DNA of 58,197 nt from DASZJY01 sp036260255 (GTDB lineage: Bacteria > Actinomycetota > Acidimicrobiia > Acidimicrobiales > AC-14). Positions 6,656 through 16,133 of this stretch are shown piece by piece (the stretch's first letter is position 1; the number at the start of each line of letters is the position of its first letter). The stretch is taken from contig DATAAF010000099.1 of the NCBI GenBank assembly GCA_036260255.1, positions 1 through 58,197 of the forward strand. The letters are read 5' to 3'. The notes beneath the pieces are model-generated. The model saw only the letters and a program-made list of their open reading frames with translations, was not told the origin of the DNA and did no database searches. The position numbers and the translations under genes were made by a program.

Positions 6656-9034
6656 TCAGCCCACGTCCACTCCCGCCGGCTGCCGCTCGGGTTCGGCGGG
6701 CAGGGCGTCGTGGCGGCCCTCGACGTCGACCTTGGGCAGGAGCCGGGCGAGGACTCGGGGCAGCCACCAGTTCCGGTCACCCAGGAGCTCCATGGTGGCC
6801 GGCACCAGCAGGAGCCGCACGACGGTGGCGTCCAGCAGGATGGCCGTCGCCAGGCCCGTGCCCATGAGCTTGACCACCCGGTCCTTCTCCAGGATGAAGC
6901 TGCCGAACACGAAGACCATGATGGCGGCGGCGGCGGTGATCACCTTGGCCGTGGCGGCCAGGCCGTCGGCGACCGACGTGCGGCTGTCGCCGCTGCGCCG
7001 CCACTCCTCCCGCACCCGGGAGAGCAGGAACACCTCGTAGTCCATCGAGAGCCCGAACACGATGGCGAACAGCATCATCGGCGCCCACGGCTCGATCGGG
7101 GCCGGCTGCACCCCGGTGAGGTCGCTCAGCCAGCCCCACTGGAAGAGGGCGACGACGACGCCGTAGGCGGCGCCGATCGAGAGCAGGTTCATGATGACCG
7201 CCTTGATCGGGACCAGCAGCGACCGGAACACCACCATCAGCAGCAGGAACGACAGAGCCAGGACGACCCCGAAGAAGTACGGCAGGCGCTCGGTGAGGTA
7301 CTCGGAGAAGTCGACGTTCACCGCCACCGTGCCGGTGACGGCGACGTCGATGCCGACCGCCCGCTCCACCGGCGGCAGCACGCTGCCGCGGAGCCGGTAG
7401 ACGAAGTCGGTGGTCGCCTCGTCCTGGGGACCGCTGTTGGGGACGAGCGTCCAGACCACGGCCCGGGGATCGGCGGGGTCGTTGGGGCGGGCGGGGGAGA
7501 GGAACGCCACCCCGGGGTCGTCCGACACCGCCCGGCTGACCGCCTGGAGGTCGCCGTCGTCGATTCCGTCGGGCAGCTCGGCGACGAGCAGCAGCGGCCC
7601 GTTGAAGCCGGGGCCGAACCCGGCCACCAGGAGGTCGTAGGCCTGCCTGGTCGTCGTGTCCTCGGCGTAGTTGCTCTCGTCCGAGAACCCGAGCCGCAAC
7701 CCGAGCACGGGCACCGCCAGCACGAGCAGGATGAGGGCCCCGGCGACGGCGGCCGCCCACGGGCGGTGCTGGATGCCCCGGCTCCAGCGGTAGGCGAGCG
7801 TCTGGGGGAGCGGCTTGGGCGGGCGGTGGCGAACCTCGCGCTTCAGCGGGCGGAAGAAGAGCCCGGCGATCAGCACGAGGGCGGCGAGAAGGAACCCGAC
7901 CGCCATCACCGTGATCTTCAGCCCGATGCCCACCAGGGCGACTGCGGCGAGACCGGCGGCGATCAGGCCGCGCCAACGGGTCCGTTCGACGCGCTCGCCG
8001 GCGAAGCCGAGGAGGGCCGGCAGCAACGTCAACGAGGCGATGACGGTCACCGCCACCACCGACGCGGCGCCTACCGCCAGCCCTTCCACGAAGCTCACTT
8101 CCATGAGCAGCATCCCGAGGAGGGAGATGACGACGGTCGTGCCGGCGAAGAGGACCGACCGCCCGGCGGTGTCGAGGGCGACGGTGACGGAGTCGTGCAC
8201 GCCGTGCCCGAGGTGGAGCTGCTCGCGGTAGCGGGTGACGATCAAGAGGGCGTAGTCGACGCCGACGCCCAGCCCGATCATGATCCCGAGGAACGTCGTG
8301 AAGTCGGGGATGGCCAGGACCTGGCTGAGCAGCGTGATGATCATGGTGCCGATGCCGATCCCGGCCAGGGCCACCCCGAGGGGGAGGCCCATGGCCAGCA
8401 CCGATCCGAAGGCCAGGATCAGGATGACGACGGCGAAGGCCACTCCGAGGATCTCCGAGGACGGCTCCTCGAACTCGGCGAAGACGAAGCCGCCCAGCTC
8501 GATCCGCAGGCCCTGGACGTCGGGAGCGGCGGCGAGGATCTCCTTGCCGATCTCGTTGGCCCGGGTGAAGTCGATGTCCTCGGGGAGCTCGACGCTGGCG
8601 TAGGCGATCTTGCCGGCCTCGGGCCCCTGGGACGAGATCTGCCGAGCCCCCTCCTCGGTGTAGGGGCTCACCACCCGGACGACGTCTCGGATCCCGGCCG
8701 CTCGGTCGAACAGCGACTGCATCGCCGACCGGACGCCGGGATCGTTCACGCCCTGCTCGGCCCGGTAGACGATCGTCCCCGTCTGGCCGGTCCCCTGGCC
8801 GCCGAACCGCTCGTCCAGGATGTCGAAGCCCCTCTTCGACTCGACGTCGGGCAGGTTGAACTCGTCCCTGAACCCCGACCCCACCGAGCTGGACGCCAGC
8901 CCGACGAGGACGAGGGCGGCGAACCATAGCCCGAGGACGCGCCATCTCCGCCGGAAGCACCAGGACCCGAGCCGGGCGAACCGGGAGGTCGTGGTGGCGG
9001 GTCGGGGTCGCTCGGGCTCGGTCGACAGACTCAT
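6656..9034 (-). CDS. MMPL-family (RND-type) membrane exporter
   Basis: A 792-residue membrane protein related to mycobacterial MmpL and to HpnN-like RND transporters. It has a cytoplasmic N-terminus and a first membrane helix (about residues 30-50). A large external domain with FGGQGTGQTGTIVYRAEQG follows, then a block of helices containing the family motif GIMIGLGVGVDYALLIVTRY, a second external domain, and a final helical block with VFGLSMDYEVFLLSRVREEW. The paired GVDYA/SMDYE aspartates carry protons in this family. Substrates are typically lipids, pigments or drugs. It is divergent from the LLM oxidoreductase gene, with a small inverted repeat between them. Confidence 0.92.
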   Translation of the reverse strand: MSLSTEPERPRPATTTSRFARLGSWCFRRRWRVLGLWFAALVLVGLASSSVGSGFRDEFNLPDVESKRGFDILDERFGGQGTGQTGTIVYRAEQGVNDPGVRSAMQSLFDRAAGIRDVVRVVSPYTEEGARQISSQGPEAGKIAYASVELPEDIDFTRANEIGKEILAAAPDVQGLRIELGGFVFAEFEEPSSEILGVAFAVVILILAFGSVLAMGLPLGVALAGIGIGTMIITLLSQVLAIPDFTTFLGIMIGLGVGVDYALLIVTRYREQLHLGHGVHDSVTVALDTAGRSVLFAGTTVVISLLGMLLMEVSFVEGLAVGAASVVAVTVIASLTLLPALLGFAGERVERTRWRGLIAAGLAAVALVGIGLKITVMAVGFLLAALVLIAGLFFRPLKREVRHRPPKPLPQTLAYRWSRGIQHRPWAAAVAGALILLVLAVPVLGLRLGFSDESNYAEDTTTRQAYDLLVAGFGPGFNGPLLLVAELPDGIDDGDLQAVSRAVSDDPGVAFLSPARPNDPADPRAVVWTLVPNSGPQDEATTDFVYRLRGSVLPPVERAVGIDVAVTGTVAVNVDFSEYLTERLPYFFGVVLALSFLLLMVVFRSLLVPIKAVIMNLLSIGAAYGVVVALFQWGWLSDLTGVQPAPIEPWAPMMLFAIVFGLSMDYEVFLLSRVREEWRRSGDSRTSVADGLAATAKVITAAAAIMVFVFGSFILEKDRVVKLMGTGLATAILLDATVVRLLLVPATMELLGDRNWWLPRVLARLLPKVDVEGRHDALPAEPERQPAGVDVG

Positions 9035-9099
9035 GGGCGCGCTCCTTCTCGGCCGTCCCGTTCAGACGCAGCGGCGACGGGGAACTGATCGGTTGCCTG

Positions 9100-9114
9100 A
9101 CGTTCGTACAACGT
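9100..9114. promoter_or_regulatory. Short inverted repeat between divergent genes
   Basis: ACGTT-CGTAC-AACGT, arms of five bases, lies in the 116-base gap between the MMPL exporter and the LLM oxidoreductase. Position and size fit a repressor operator such as those controlling many MMPL genes. No regulator gene is adjacent, and five-base arms can arise by chance. Confidence 0.25.
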
Positions 9115-9150
9115 ACGCCGTGACGGGCCGCTCGGTACGGGAATAAGCCG

Positions 9151-10116
9151 ATGGTGACCGTCATCGGCTACCACGCGTCCCATGAGCAGCACCCGCCCAG
9201 CCGGCTGCTGCGCGACGTCCGGCTGGCCGAGGAGGCCGGGTTCGGTGCGATCTCCTCCTCCGACCACCTCTCGCCGTGGAGCGAGCGGCAGGGCGAGTCG
9301 GGGTTCGCCTGGTCGTGGCTGGGAGCGGCGATGCACGTGACCAGCCTGCCGTTCGGTGTGGTGAACGCCCCCGGGCAGCGGTACCACCCGGCGATCATCG
9401 CCCAGGCCGTCGCCACCCTCCTTGAGATGTTCCCCGACCGGCTCTGGGTGGCGATGGGGTCGGGCGAGGCGTCGAACGAGCACGTCACCGGCGACCGGTG
9501 GCCGGAGAAGCCGGTCCGCAACGAGCGGCTGCTCGAGTGCGTCGAGGTGACCCGCGCCCTGCTGCGAGGGGAGGAGGTCAGCCTCGACGGCCACGTGCGG
9601 GTCGACCGGGCCCGGTTGTGGACCCTGCCCGCCCGCGTGCCGCCCATCGTCGGCGCCGCCCTGAGCGTCGAGACCGCCCGCTGGTGCGGGGGCTGGGCCG
9701 ACGGGCTGATCACCGTCAACCAGCCGCCCGACCGCCTGGGCCGGATCATCGACGCCTTCCGGGACGGCGGGGGAGAGGGCAAGCCCGTGCACCTGCAGGT
9801 CAAGGTGGCGTGGGCGCCCGACGAGGAGGAGGCCCTGGCCGCCGCCCACGACCAGTGGCGCACGAACATCTTCGACTCCACGCTGGCCGCTGACCTCGAA
9901 CGCGTCGAGCAGTTCGAGGAGGCGGCCCGCCACGTCCGGCCCGAGGACATGCGGACCAGCGTGCTGGTGACGTCCGACCTGGGCCGGCTGACCGGATGGC
10001 TCGGGGAGATCCTCGACGCCGGGGCCGACGACCTCTACGTGCACCACGTCCCCAAGGAGCAGGGCCCGTTCATCGACGCGTTCGGCGCCAAGGTGCTCCC
10101 GGAGCTCGTCTCATGA
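9151..10116 (+). CDS. LLM-class flavin-dependent oxidoreductase (TIGR03885-like)
   Basis: A 321-residue luciferase-like monooxygenase-fold protein: MVTVIGYHASHEQHPPSRLL at the start, EEAGFGAISSSDHLSPWSE near residue 30 and FPDRLWVAMGSGEASNEHVT near 110. It most resembles the subgroup described as non-F420 flavinoid oxidoreductases, although neighbouring subgroups use coenzyme F420. Its stop overlaps the start of the trehalose synthase gene (ATGA), so the two are translationally coupled. The ATG at 9151 is preferred because the family begins there. Substrate unknown. Confidence 0.85.
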   Translation: MVTVIGYHASHEQHPPSRLLRDVRLAEEAGFGAISSSDHLSPWSERQGESGFAWSWLGAAMHVTSLPFGVVNAPGQRYHPAIIAQAVATLLEMFPDRLWVAMGSGEASNEHVTGDRWPEKPVRNERLLECVEVTRALLRGEEVSLDGHVRVDRARLWTLPARVPPIVGAALSVETARWCGGWADGLITVNQPPDRLGRIIDAFRDGGGEGKPVHLQVKVAWAPDEEEALAAAHDQWRTNIFDSTLAADLERVEQFEEAARHVRPEDMRTSVLVTSDLGRLTGWLGEILDAGADDLYVHHVPKEQGPFIDAFGAKVLPELVS

Positions 10117-11780
10117 GCCTGCGGGCGACGAGCGACCAGTGGTGGAAGAACGGGCTGATCTACTGCCTCGACGTGGAGACGTTCCTCGACTGGAACGGCG
10201 ACGGGATGGGGGACCTGAGCGGGCTCAGCGAGCGGATCGACTACCTGGCCGGGTTGGGCGTCACGACCATGTGGCTGATGCCCTTCTACCCGACGCCCGA
10301 CCGTGACGACGGGTACGACGTCACCGACTTCTACCGGGTGGACGACCGGCTGGGGACGCTGGGGGAGTTCGTCGAGGTCGTCCGCACAGCCCACGACCGC
10401 GGCATCCGGGTGATCATCGACCTCGTCGTAAACCACACGTCGGACAAGCACCCGTGGTTCCAGTCCGCCCGGGCGGACCGCGAGTCGCCGTTCCGGGACT
10501 GGTACGTGTGGTCGGACGAGCCGGTCGACGACCCGGCGCTGACGGAGACGTTCCCGGGCGAGCAGGGAGGGGTCTGGACCTACGACGAGTCGGCCGGGCA
10601 GTACTACCTCCACCGGTTCTATCCCCACCAGCCCGACCTCAACATCGCCAACCCCGCGGTGCGCGAGGAGATCGCCCGCATCCTCGGGTTCTGGATGGCC
10701 CTTGGGGTCAGCGGCTTCCGGGTCGACGCCGTCCCGTTCCTCCTCGAGCTGGAGGGCATCACCGGAGCCCCCGCGATCGACCCGCACCGGTACCTCAAGG
10801 AGCTACGGGCCTTCGTCCAGCGGCGCCGGGGGGATGCCATCCTCCTCGGCGAGGTGAACCTTCCTCCCAAGCAGCAGCGGGAGTTCTTCGGCGACGAGGA
10901 CGGCGACGAGCTCCACCTGGTCTTCAACTTCTCGCTGATGCAGCGCATCTACCTGGCCCTCGCCCGCCGTGACGCGCGCATCGTCGAGGACGCCCTGGCC
11001 GCTCTGCCCGCGGTGCCGTTCGACTCCCAGTGGGCCAACTTCCTGCGTAACCACGACGAGCTCACCCTCGACCAGCTCTCGGACTCGGAGCGCCAGGAGG
11101 TGTTCGACGCCTTCGGCCCCGACCCCGAGATGCAGGTCTACGGGAGGGGCCTGCGCCGCCGCCTGCCTTCGATGTTCGGCGGCGACCAGCGCCGCCTGCG
11201 CATGGCCTACAGCCTCATGTTCTCCCTGCCCGGCGTCCCGGTGCTCTTCTACGGCGAGGAGATCGGCATGGGCGAGAACCTGGCCGAGAAGGCGCGCGCC
11301 GCCGTGCGAACGCCGATGCAGTGGTCCGACGAGCCGGGGAGCGGCTTCTCCACCGCCGATCCCTCACGGTTCCCGGCCCGGCTGCCGGATGGGGAGTACG
11401 GGCCGCTCGCCGTCAACGCCGCCGCCCAGCGCCGGGACCCCGATTCGCTCCTCAACTGGTTCGAGCGGTTGATCCGCCGCCGCAAGGAGCTGCCGACGAT
11501 CGGGTTCGGCGAGTGGCGCGTGATCCCCACGGAGCCTCGGGCGGTGTTCGCCCACCGCTGCGACTGGGACGGCTCCACGGTCGTCGCCGTCCACAACTTC
11601 TCGCCCGAGCCCTCCCGCGTTCACGTCCCGCTCCAGGGCGACGAGGACGTCGTGGGGCTCGACGACCTCCTCGGCCGCGAGCGCGTCCAGCTCGACCGGC
11701 CCGAGTTCGAGCTCACCCTCGAGGGCTACGGCTACCGGTGGCTCCTCGTGCGCCGGAGGGGCCAGCGCCTCCCGCCCTGA
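10113..11780 (+). CDS. Trehalose synthase-like GH13 glycosidase
   Basis: A 555-residue alpha-amylase-fold enzyme of the trehalose synthase type, which isomerises maltose and trehalose. After WWKNGLIYCLDVETFLDWNG come the GH13 regions: DLVVNHTSDKHPWF; GFRVDAVPF (catalytic Asp, about residue 204); ILLGEVNLP (acid/base Glu, about 246); and FLRNHDELTLDQL (stabilising Asp, about 315). Conserved TreS features such as FYGEEIGMGENL are also present. No maltokinase domain is fused at the C-terminus. It starts inside the stop of the LLM gene, suggesting a shared transcript. GH13 specificity is hard to assign, so an alpha-glucosidase remains possible. Confidence 0.85.
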   Translation: MSLRATSDQWWKNGLIYCLDVETFLDWNGDGMGDLSGLSERIDYLAGLGVTTMWLMPFYPTPDRDDGYDVTDFYRVDDRLGTLGEFVEVVRTAHDRGIRVIIDLVVNHTSDKHPWFQSARADRESPFRDWYVWSDEPVDDPALTETFPGEQGGVWTYDESAGQYYLHRFYPHQPDLNIANPAVREEIARILGFWMALGVSGFRVDAVPFLLELEGITGAPAIDPHRYLKELRAFVQRRRGDAILLGEVNLPPKQQREFFGDEDGDELHLVFNFSLMQRIYLALARRDARIVEDALAALPAVPFDSQWANFLRNHDELTLDQLSDSERQEVFDAFGPDPEMQVYGRGLRRRLPSMFGGDQRRLRMAYSLMFSLPGVPVLFYGEEIGMGENLAEKARAAVRTPMQWSDEPGSGFSTADPSRFPARLPDGEYGPLAVNAAAQRRDPDSLLNWFERLIRRRKELPTIGFGEWRVIPTEPRAVFAHRCDWDGSTVVAVHNFSPEPSRVHVPLQGDEDVVGLDDLLGRERVQLDRPEFELTLEGYGYRWLLVRRRGQRLPP

Positions 11781-11849
11781 GCGCTGCGCCTTTCCGGACC
11801 AGGGGCGCAAGGGGCGCCGCGGCGGGAGGGCGGCGCCGGCCCCGCGCCC

Positions 11850-12947
11850 TCAGTGGTCGTGGTCGCAGCCGCCGCCGTGGCCCTCGAGCCCGGCGAAGGG
11901 GCCGCACTCGTGCTCCTGGAGCCACACGTGCAGCATGGGCGGTGTCGGCTTCAGCTCGCCACTGGGGAAGCAGCGGCCGAACTTGATGAACCCCTTGAGG
12001 TAGGTGCCGGTCTCATCCCAACACAGGTTCTCGTGGTCGTGCCACGTGGTCAGCTCTCCTGCGATGTCGGGCACGTCGGCCATGGTCTTGCCCCGCTCGA
12101 GGATGTACATGGACGAGACGATGCGGGTGCTGTCGCCGATGCCCTGGAGGACGATCGACTCGATGCGCTCGGGGTCGAGCTCCCGCCCGTCGTGGAGGTA
12201 GTCGGGCTGGATGAAGTGCTCATAGGGGGTCACCGGGAACCCGTCGCCGATGGAGCGGTAGCCCGCCCTGATCAGCGAGTCGACGTCCGGGAACGTCCGG
12301 TGGACGACCTGCCGGGTGCGCTCGATGAGCTCCTTGGCCCTGACCAGCTGCGCCTCCGACGCATGGCTCGCGTCGGCGCCGACGAAGATGGGGTGGGCGG
12401 CGAGGCCCTCGGCCTCGTGGTGGACGTGGCCCGCGGTCATGCCGAGCAACGTCGGCACCACCGCCAGCGCCCAGACGGGGGAGAGGACGCGCCGGGTGGC
12501 CGGGCGGCGCTGTGCGGTCACCAGCGCCGCCAGCGCCGCTGCTGCCGCCGCCGCGGCCATCAGGGCGGCGGTGAGGTCCTGCCTCCCGACCGCCTCGGCG
12601 TCGCGCAGCCCGGGGACGGCGGGAAGACCGGTGGTCCGAGAGGCAACCCAGGCGGCGGCGGCGCCCAGGTTCACGGCGGCGAGGGACACGAGCGCGGCAC
12701 GCCCCTTGCCGGCGACCGCGGCGGCGCCGACGGCCACCTGGGCCACGGCGCAGGCGGCGAACAGCAGGACCATGGTGGCGTCGCCACCGTGGGCGCCGGC
12801 GGCAACGGCATGGATGAGACCGGCCCCGACGCTGAGCGCCGCGGCCAGGACTGCCGCGCCCGACGGCCGGCCGCCTTGGGCAGGAGCCGTTCCAACGTCT
12901 CGGGCTTCGGGCCCCATGCCGTTGGATCGCGGCCTGAAGAGGATCAT
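11850..12947 (-). CDS. Membrane protein with a His-rich metal-binding-like C-terminal domain
   Basis: A 365-residue protein from an ATG at 12947 with a GGAG box 10 bases upstream. The first 180 residues hold five to six hydrophobic segments rich in Ala. The second half is soluble and contains GHVHHEAEG, HASEAQLVRAKELIERTRQV, YEHFIQPDYLHDGRELD, TWHDHENLCWDETGTYLKGF and a tail ending GGGCDHDH. Many His, Asp and Cys suggest a bound metal. I do not recognise a named family; similar domains occur in actinobacterial proteins of unknown function. It converges with the trehalose synthase gene. Which side of the membrane the soluble part faces is not clear. Confidence 0.7.
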   Translation of the reverse strand: MILFRPRSNGMGPEARDVGTAPAQGGRPSGAAVLAAALSVGAGLIHAVAAGAHGGDATMVLLFAACAVAQVAVGAAAVAGKGRAALVSLAAVNLGAAAAWVASRTTGLPAVPGLRDAEAVGRQDLTAALMAAAAAAAALAALVTAQRRPATRRVLSPVWALAVVPTLLGMTAGHVHHEAEGLAAHPIFVGADASHASEAQLVRAKELIERTRQVVHRTFPDVDSLIRAGYRSIGDGFPVTPYEHFIQPDYLHDGRELDPERIESIVLQGIGDSTRIVSSMYILERGKTMADVPDIAGELTTWHDHENLCWDETGTYLKGFIKFGRCFPSGELKPTPPMLHVWLQEHECGPFAGLEGHGGGCDHDH

Positions 12948-13056
12948 CGCCCGTTCGCTCCTCGACGGCGCGTGCCCATGTTGCCCTCCCGGATGGCCGG
13001 CGCAGATCGTCGCTCGAGGCAGATATCGACCGCCCCGGGAACCGTCTTGAGGACGG

Positions 13057-14070
13057 TCACGGTTGTGTTGGCCCGATGTGGAGCACCGCCGCGCCGGTGA
13101 CCCGGTCGTGGGCCAGATCGGCCAGGGCGTCGGCCGCTCGTTCGAGGGGGTAGAGGACGGTCTGCACCCGGACCGGGATGGTCGCCGCCCTGGCCAGGAA
13201 CTCCTCGCCGTCGCGTCTGGTGTTGGCGGTGACGCTGCGCAGCTGGCGCTCCTGGAAGAGGTGATCCGCGTAGCGCAGCGACGGGATGTCGGTGAGGTGG
13301 ATGCCGGCGATGGCGAGGGTTCCCCCCCGATCGAGCACCTCCAGGGCGGCGGGCACGATCTCGCCGGCGGGGGCGAAGATGATCGCCGCGTCGAGGGGCT
13401 CGGGCGGTCGGTCGTAGGTGTCGCCCGCCGACGCGCACCCGAGCTCCAGGGCGAGGCGCCGAGCCTTTTCAGAGCGGGTCATGACGTGGACCGTCGCCCC
13501 GTCGGCCAGAGCCACCTGGGCGGCCAGGTGCGCCGACGCACCGAAGCCGTAGATGCCGAGACGGCCACCCGTCGGCACCTCGGCCCGCCGCAGGGCGCGG
13601 AAGCCGATGATGCCGGCGCACAGGAGGGGCGCCACCTGCTCGTCGGAGAACTCGTCCGGCAGCCGGTAGGCGAAGTCCTCTGGCACCACGGCGTGCTCGG
13701 CGTAGCCCCCGTCGGTGTCCCAGCCGGTGAAGAGGGGCTGTAGGCAGAGGTTCTCGTCCCCCCGGCGGCAGAACCGGCAGGACCCGCAGGACCGGTGCAG
13801 CCAGGCGATGCCCACGCGCTCGCCGACGCCGAGGCGGGAGGCCCCCGGCCCCAGCTGGTCCACCACCCCCACCGCCTGGTGCCCGGGGACCACGTCCGGA
13901 CGCCTGGGCGCCAGGTCACCCTCGGCCAGGTGGAGGTCGGTGCGGCAAACGCCGCACATCGAGACGCGAACCCGCACCTCGCCGGGGCCGGCCCGAGGAG
14001 CGGGCCGGTCGACGAAGGCGAGGGGCATGTCGTCGATGGGCCGCGGGGACCGGACGACCCAGGCGCGCAT
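13057..14070 (-). CDS. Zinc-dependent alcohol dehydrogenase family protein
   Basis: A 337-residue medium-chain dehydrogenase. Catalytic zinc ligands are seen in MCGVCRTDLH (Cys, about residue 39) and in PGHQAVGVV, where His is followed by Gln rather than the usual Glu. The structural zinc cysteines lie in HRSCGSCRFCRRGDENLC. The nucleotide-binding motif is GRLGIYGFGASAHLAAQVAL (about 165-185). GWDTDGGYAEHAVVPE matches the AdhA/AdhP-like subgroup used on small alcohols and aldehydes. It stands alone on the minus strand. Confidence 0.88.
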   Translation of the reverse strand: MRAWVVRSPRPIDDMPLAFVDRPAPRAGPGEVRVRVSMCGVCRTDLHLAEGDLAPRRPDVVPGHQAVGVVDQLGPGASRLGVGERVGIAWLHRSCGSCRFCRRGDENLCLQPLFTGWDTDGGYAEHAVVPEDFAYRLPDEFSDEQVAPLLCAGIIGFRALRRAEVPTGGRLGIYGFGASAHLAAQVALADGATVHVMTRSEKARRLALELGCASAGDTYDRPPEPLDAAIIFAPAGEIVPAALEVLDRGGTLAIAGIHLTDIPSLRYADHLFQERQLRSVTANTRRDGEEFLARAATIPVRVQTVLYPLERAADALADLAHDRVTGAAVLHIGPTQP

Positions 14071-14133
14071 GCTCTCTCTCTAGTACCGGGCCGCCCACAC
14101 CGGGGCGCGGTCGCGTGCGTAACCTGGCCGGGC

Positions 14134-14529
14134 GTGGCGGTCCGGCTCATCTTTGCCTACGAGGGTGGCGACCTGCGCCTCGTCTCCCGCCAACAGGTCG
14201 ACATGGTGACCCCTCCGGTCGAGCGTCCGGCGGGCGGCGAGGTGGCCGCCCGGGTGTGGGCGGAGGTGCGGGACGTCGACGGGCAGGTCCTCGATCGTCG
14301 TGCCGTCCCCGACGTCCTCCGTCCCGACGTCGAGGTGTTCGGTCCCGAACCGGGACCGTCGGTGGCCCGTGCGCCGGTCGAGCGCCCGAGGGGGGCGTTC
14401 GCCGTCCTGCTCCCGGAGCTCCCCGGCGCCGACCACGTGGCGCTGCTCGCCGCGCCCGAGCCCGCCGGTCCGGCGGCCGCCGCGGCAGAGGTGCGCGAGC
14501 TCGTCCGGGTCGACCTGGCCGGGTCATGA
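14134..14529 (+). CDS. Hypothetical protein heading the M64 peptidase cassette
   Basis: A 131-residue protein starting at a GTG (MAVRLIFAYEGGDLRLVSRQ). It has no signal peptide or membrane segment, is Pro-, Val- and Glu-rich, and appears to form beta strands in its first third. The stop overlaps the ATG of the peptidase gene (ATGA), so the two are almost certainly co-translated. I do not recognise a family. Its position suggests a partner, chaperone or inhibitor of the peptidase, which is inference. Confidence 0.6.
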   Translation: MAVRLIFAYEGGDLRLVSRQQVDMVTPPVERPAGGEVAARVWAEVRDVDGQVLDRRAVPDVLRPDVEVFGPEPGPSVARAPVERPRGAFAVLLPELPGADHVALLAAPEPAGPAAAAAEVRELVRVDLAGS

Positions 14530-16133
14530 CGACGTCCGACGGGAGGGTGCTGGGGACGACGACCGTCGTCGACAGCGGCCCGCCGAGCCGGCGCTGGAAC
14601 CTCGTCATGCTCGGCGACGGCTTCCGTGAGGCGGAGCTGGGCGAGTACGCGTCGGCCGTCGAGCGGTTCGTGGACCGGCTGTTCGCCACTCCGCCGTTCG
14701 ACCGGCTCGGGGGCGCCGTCAACGTGCACCGCGTGGATGTCGCCTCCACCGACAGCGGCGCCGACGACCCGGTCTCCTGCGGTGGCACCGGCGCCGCCCC
14801 GCGGACGTACTTCGACGCCACGTTCTGCACCGCCGGCATCCGGCGGCTGCTCGTCGTGGACGACCTGACCGCCTTCACCGTCGCCGGTGACGCCGTCCCC
14901 CAGTGGAACATGATCCTCGTCGTGGTCAACTCGAGCGTCTACGGGGGCTCGGGCGGAGGTGTAGCGGTGTACTCGCTGGCCGGCGGCGCCGAGGAGATCG
15001 CCCTCCACGAAATGGGCCACACCGCCTTCGGGTTGGCGGACGAGTACGAGTACTTCGCCGGCTGCGGTGTGGACACCGACCGCGACCGGCACCCGCCGTT
15101 CGAGCCGGCGGAGCCCAACGTCACCACCGATGCCGACCCCGCCACCTTGAAGTGGCGGGACCTGGTGCGACCGGGCACGCCGGTGCCGACGACCGGCAAC
15201 GCCGACTGCGCCCAGTGCGACCCGCAGCCCAACCCGTTGCCGGCCGACACCGTCGGCGCCTACGAGGGGGCCCGGTACTACCACTGCGGTGCCTACCGGC
15301 CGCAGTTCGACTGCAAGATGCGGGCGCTCGGCTTTCCGTTCTGCGCGGTGTGCGGCCGGCGCATCCGCCAGACCCTCGCTCCTTACCTCCAGGAGGTGCC
15401 CATGCCCACCCAGGTCACCGTCAACGTCACCCTCTCGGTGCTGCGGCAGGGGAGCCGGGGTGCGACCGTCGAGAAGCTGCAGGCGCTCCTCAACGCCGTG
15501 TCCGACGCCCGGCTGGTGGAGGACGGCGACTTCGGGCCCCGCACCGACGCCGCCGTGCGGGCGTTCCAGCGGGCTCGTCACCTCGCCGCCGACGGGATCG
15601 TCGGGAGGCTCACGTGGAGGACCCTGCTCGACGAGCTCGAGGGCTTCGCCCCCATCACCGTCCGCCAACCGCAGGCGTTCGACATCGTCGACGACCCGAT
15701 CGACGTGTGCGGCATCGGCGCCGGCTTCGAGGCGACCTTCCAGCTCCGTGTGCGCGACGCCGACGGGGCGCCGCTGGCCGAGACTTTCGTCACCGCCGGC
15801 GGCACCGGCATCCTCGGCAACTTCGCCGTCGAGGTCGCCGTCGGGGTGGTGCCGACCTCGGCCCAGGGCTCCCTGGAGGCGTTCGAGCGGTCGGCCGAGG
15901 ACGGGACCGAGATCAACAAGGTCGTCGTGCCGATCACCTTCGGGCGCGCGCTGATTGACCCCTACATCGGCTTCGCCCAGTACCGGGTCGAGCCGGGCGA
16001 CACGCTGTCCTCGATCGCCGAGCAGTTCTACGGCGACGCGTCGCGGTTCCCGGTCCTGTTCGAGGCCAACCGCCACCAGATCAACGACCCCGACCTCATC
16101 TTCCCCGGCCAGCTCCTGCGCATCCCGCAGTGA
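14526..16133 (+). CDS. M64-type metallopeptidase with peptidoglycan-binding, Gmad2-like and LysM domains
   Basis: A 535-residue modular protein. The first part carries NLVMLGDGFREAEL and the zinc motif HEMGHTAFGLADEYE (about residues 161-175), typical of IgA-peptidase M64. A domain with LSVLRQGSRGATVEKLQALL and FGPRTDAAVRAFQR (about 303-365) is a peptidoglycan-binding type 1 repeat. Residues 380-475 resemble the immunoglobulin-like Gmad2 domain. A LysM module (YRVEPGDTLSSIAEQFYG...FPGQLLRIP) ends the protein. There is no signal peptide, which is odd for a wall-binding protease. It overlaps both neighbours by four bases. Export by an injection-type machine or release by lysis are possible explanations, not shown by the sequence. 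Confidence 0.85.
   Translation: MTTSDGRVLGTTTVVDSGPPSRRWNLVMLGDGFREAELGEYASAVERFVDRLFATPPFDRLGGAVNVHRVDVASTDSGADDPVSCGGTGAAPRTYFDATFCTAGIRRLLVVDDLTAFTVAGDAVPQWNMILVVVNSSVYGGSGGGVAVYSLAGGAEEIALHEMGHTAFGLADEYEYFAGCGVDTDRDRHPPFEPAEPNVTTDADPATLKWRDLVRPGTPVPTTGNADCAQCDPQPNPLPADTVGAYEGARYYHCGAYRPQFDCKMRALGFPFCAVCGRRIRQTLAPYLQEVPMPTQVTVNVTLSVLRQGSRGATVEKLQALLNAVSDARLVEDGDFGPRTDAAVRAFQRARHLAADGIVGRLTWRTLLDELEGFAPITVRQPQAFDIVDDPIDVCGIGAGFEATFQLRVRDADGAPLAETFVTAGGTGILGNFAVEVAVGVVPTSAQGSLEAFERSAEDGTEINKVVVPITFGRALIDPYIGFAQYRVEPGDTLSSIAEQFYGDASRFPVLFEANRHQINDPDLIFPGQLLRIPQ

Noticed and set aside
6710..8929. A 739-codon open frame on the plus strand across the MMPL gene
   Set aside because: It is the complement shadow of the strongly supported MMPL gene; its composition (Gly, Asp, His, Gln rich, no family motif) is typical of antisense frames in GC-rich DNA.
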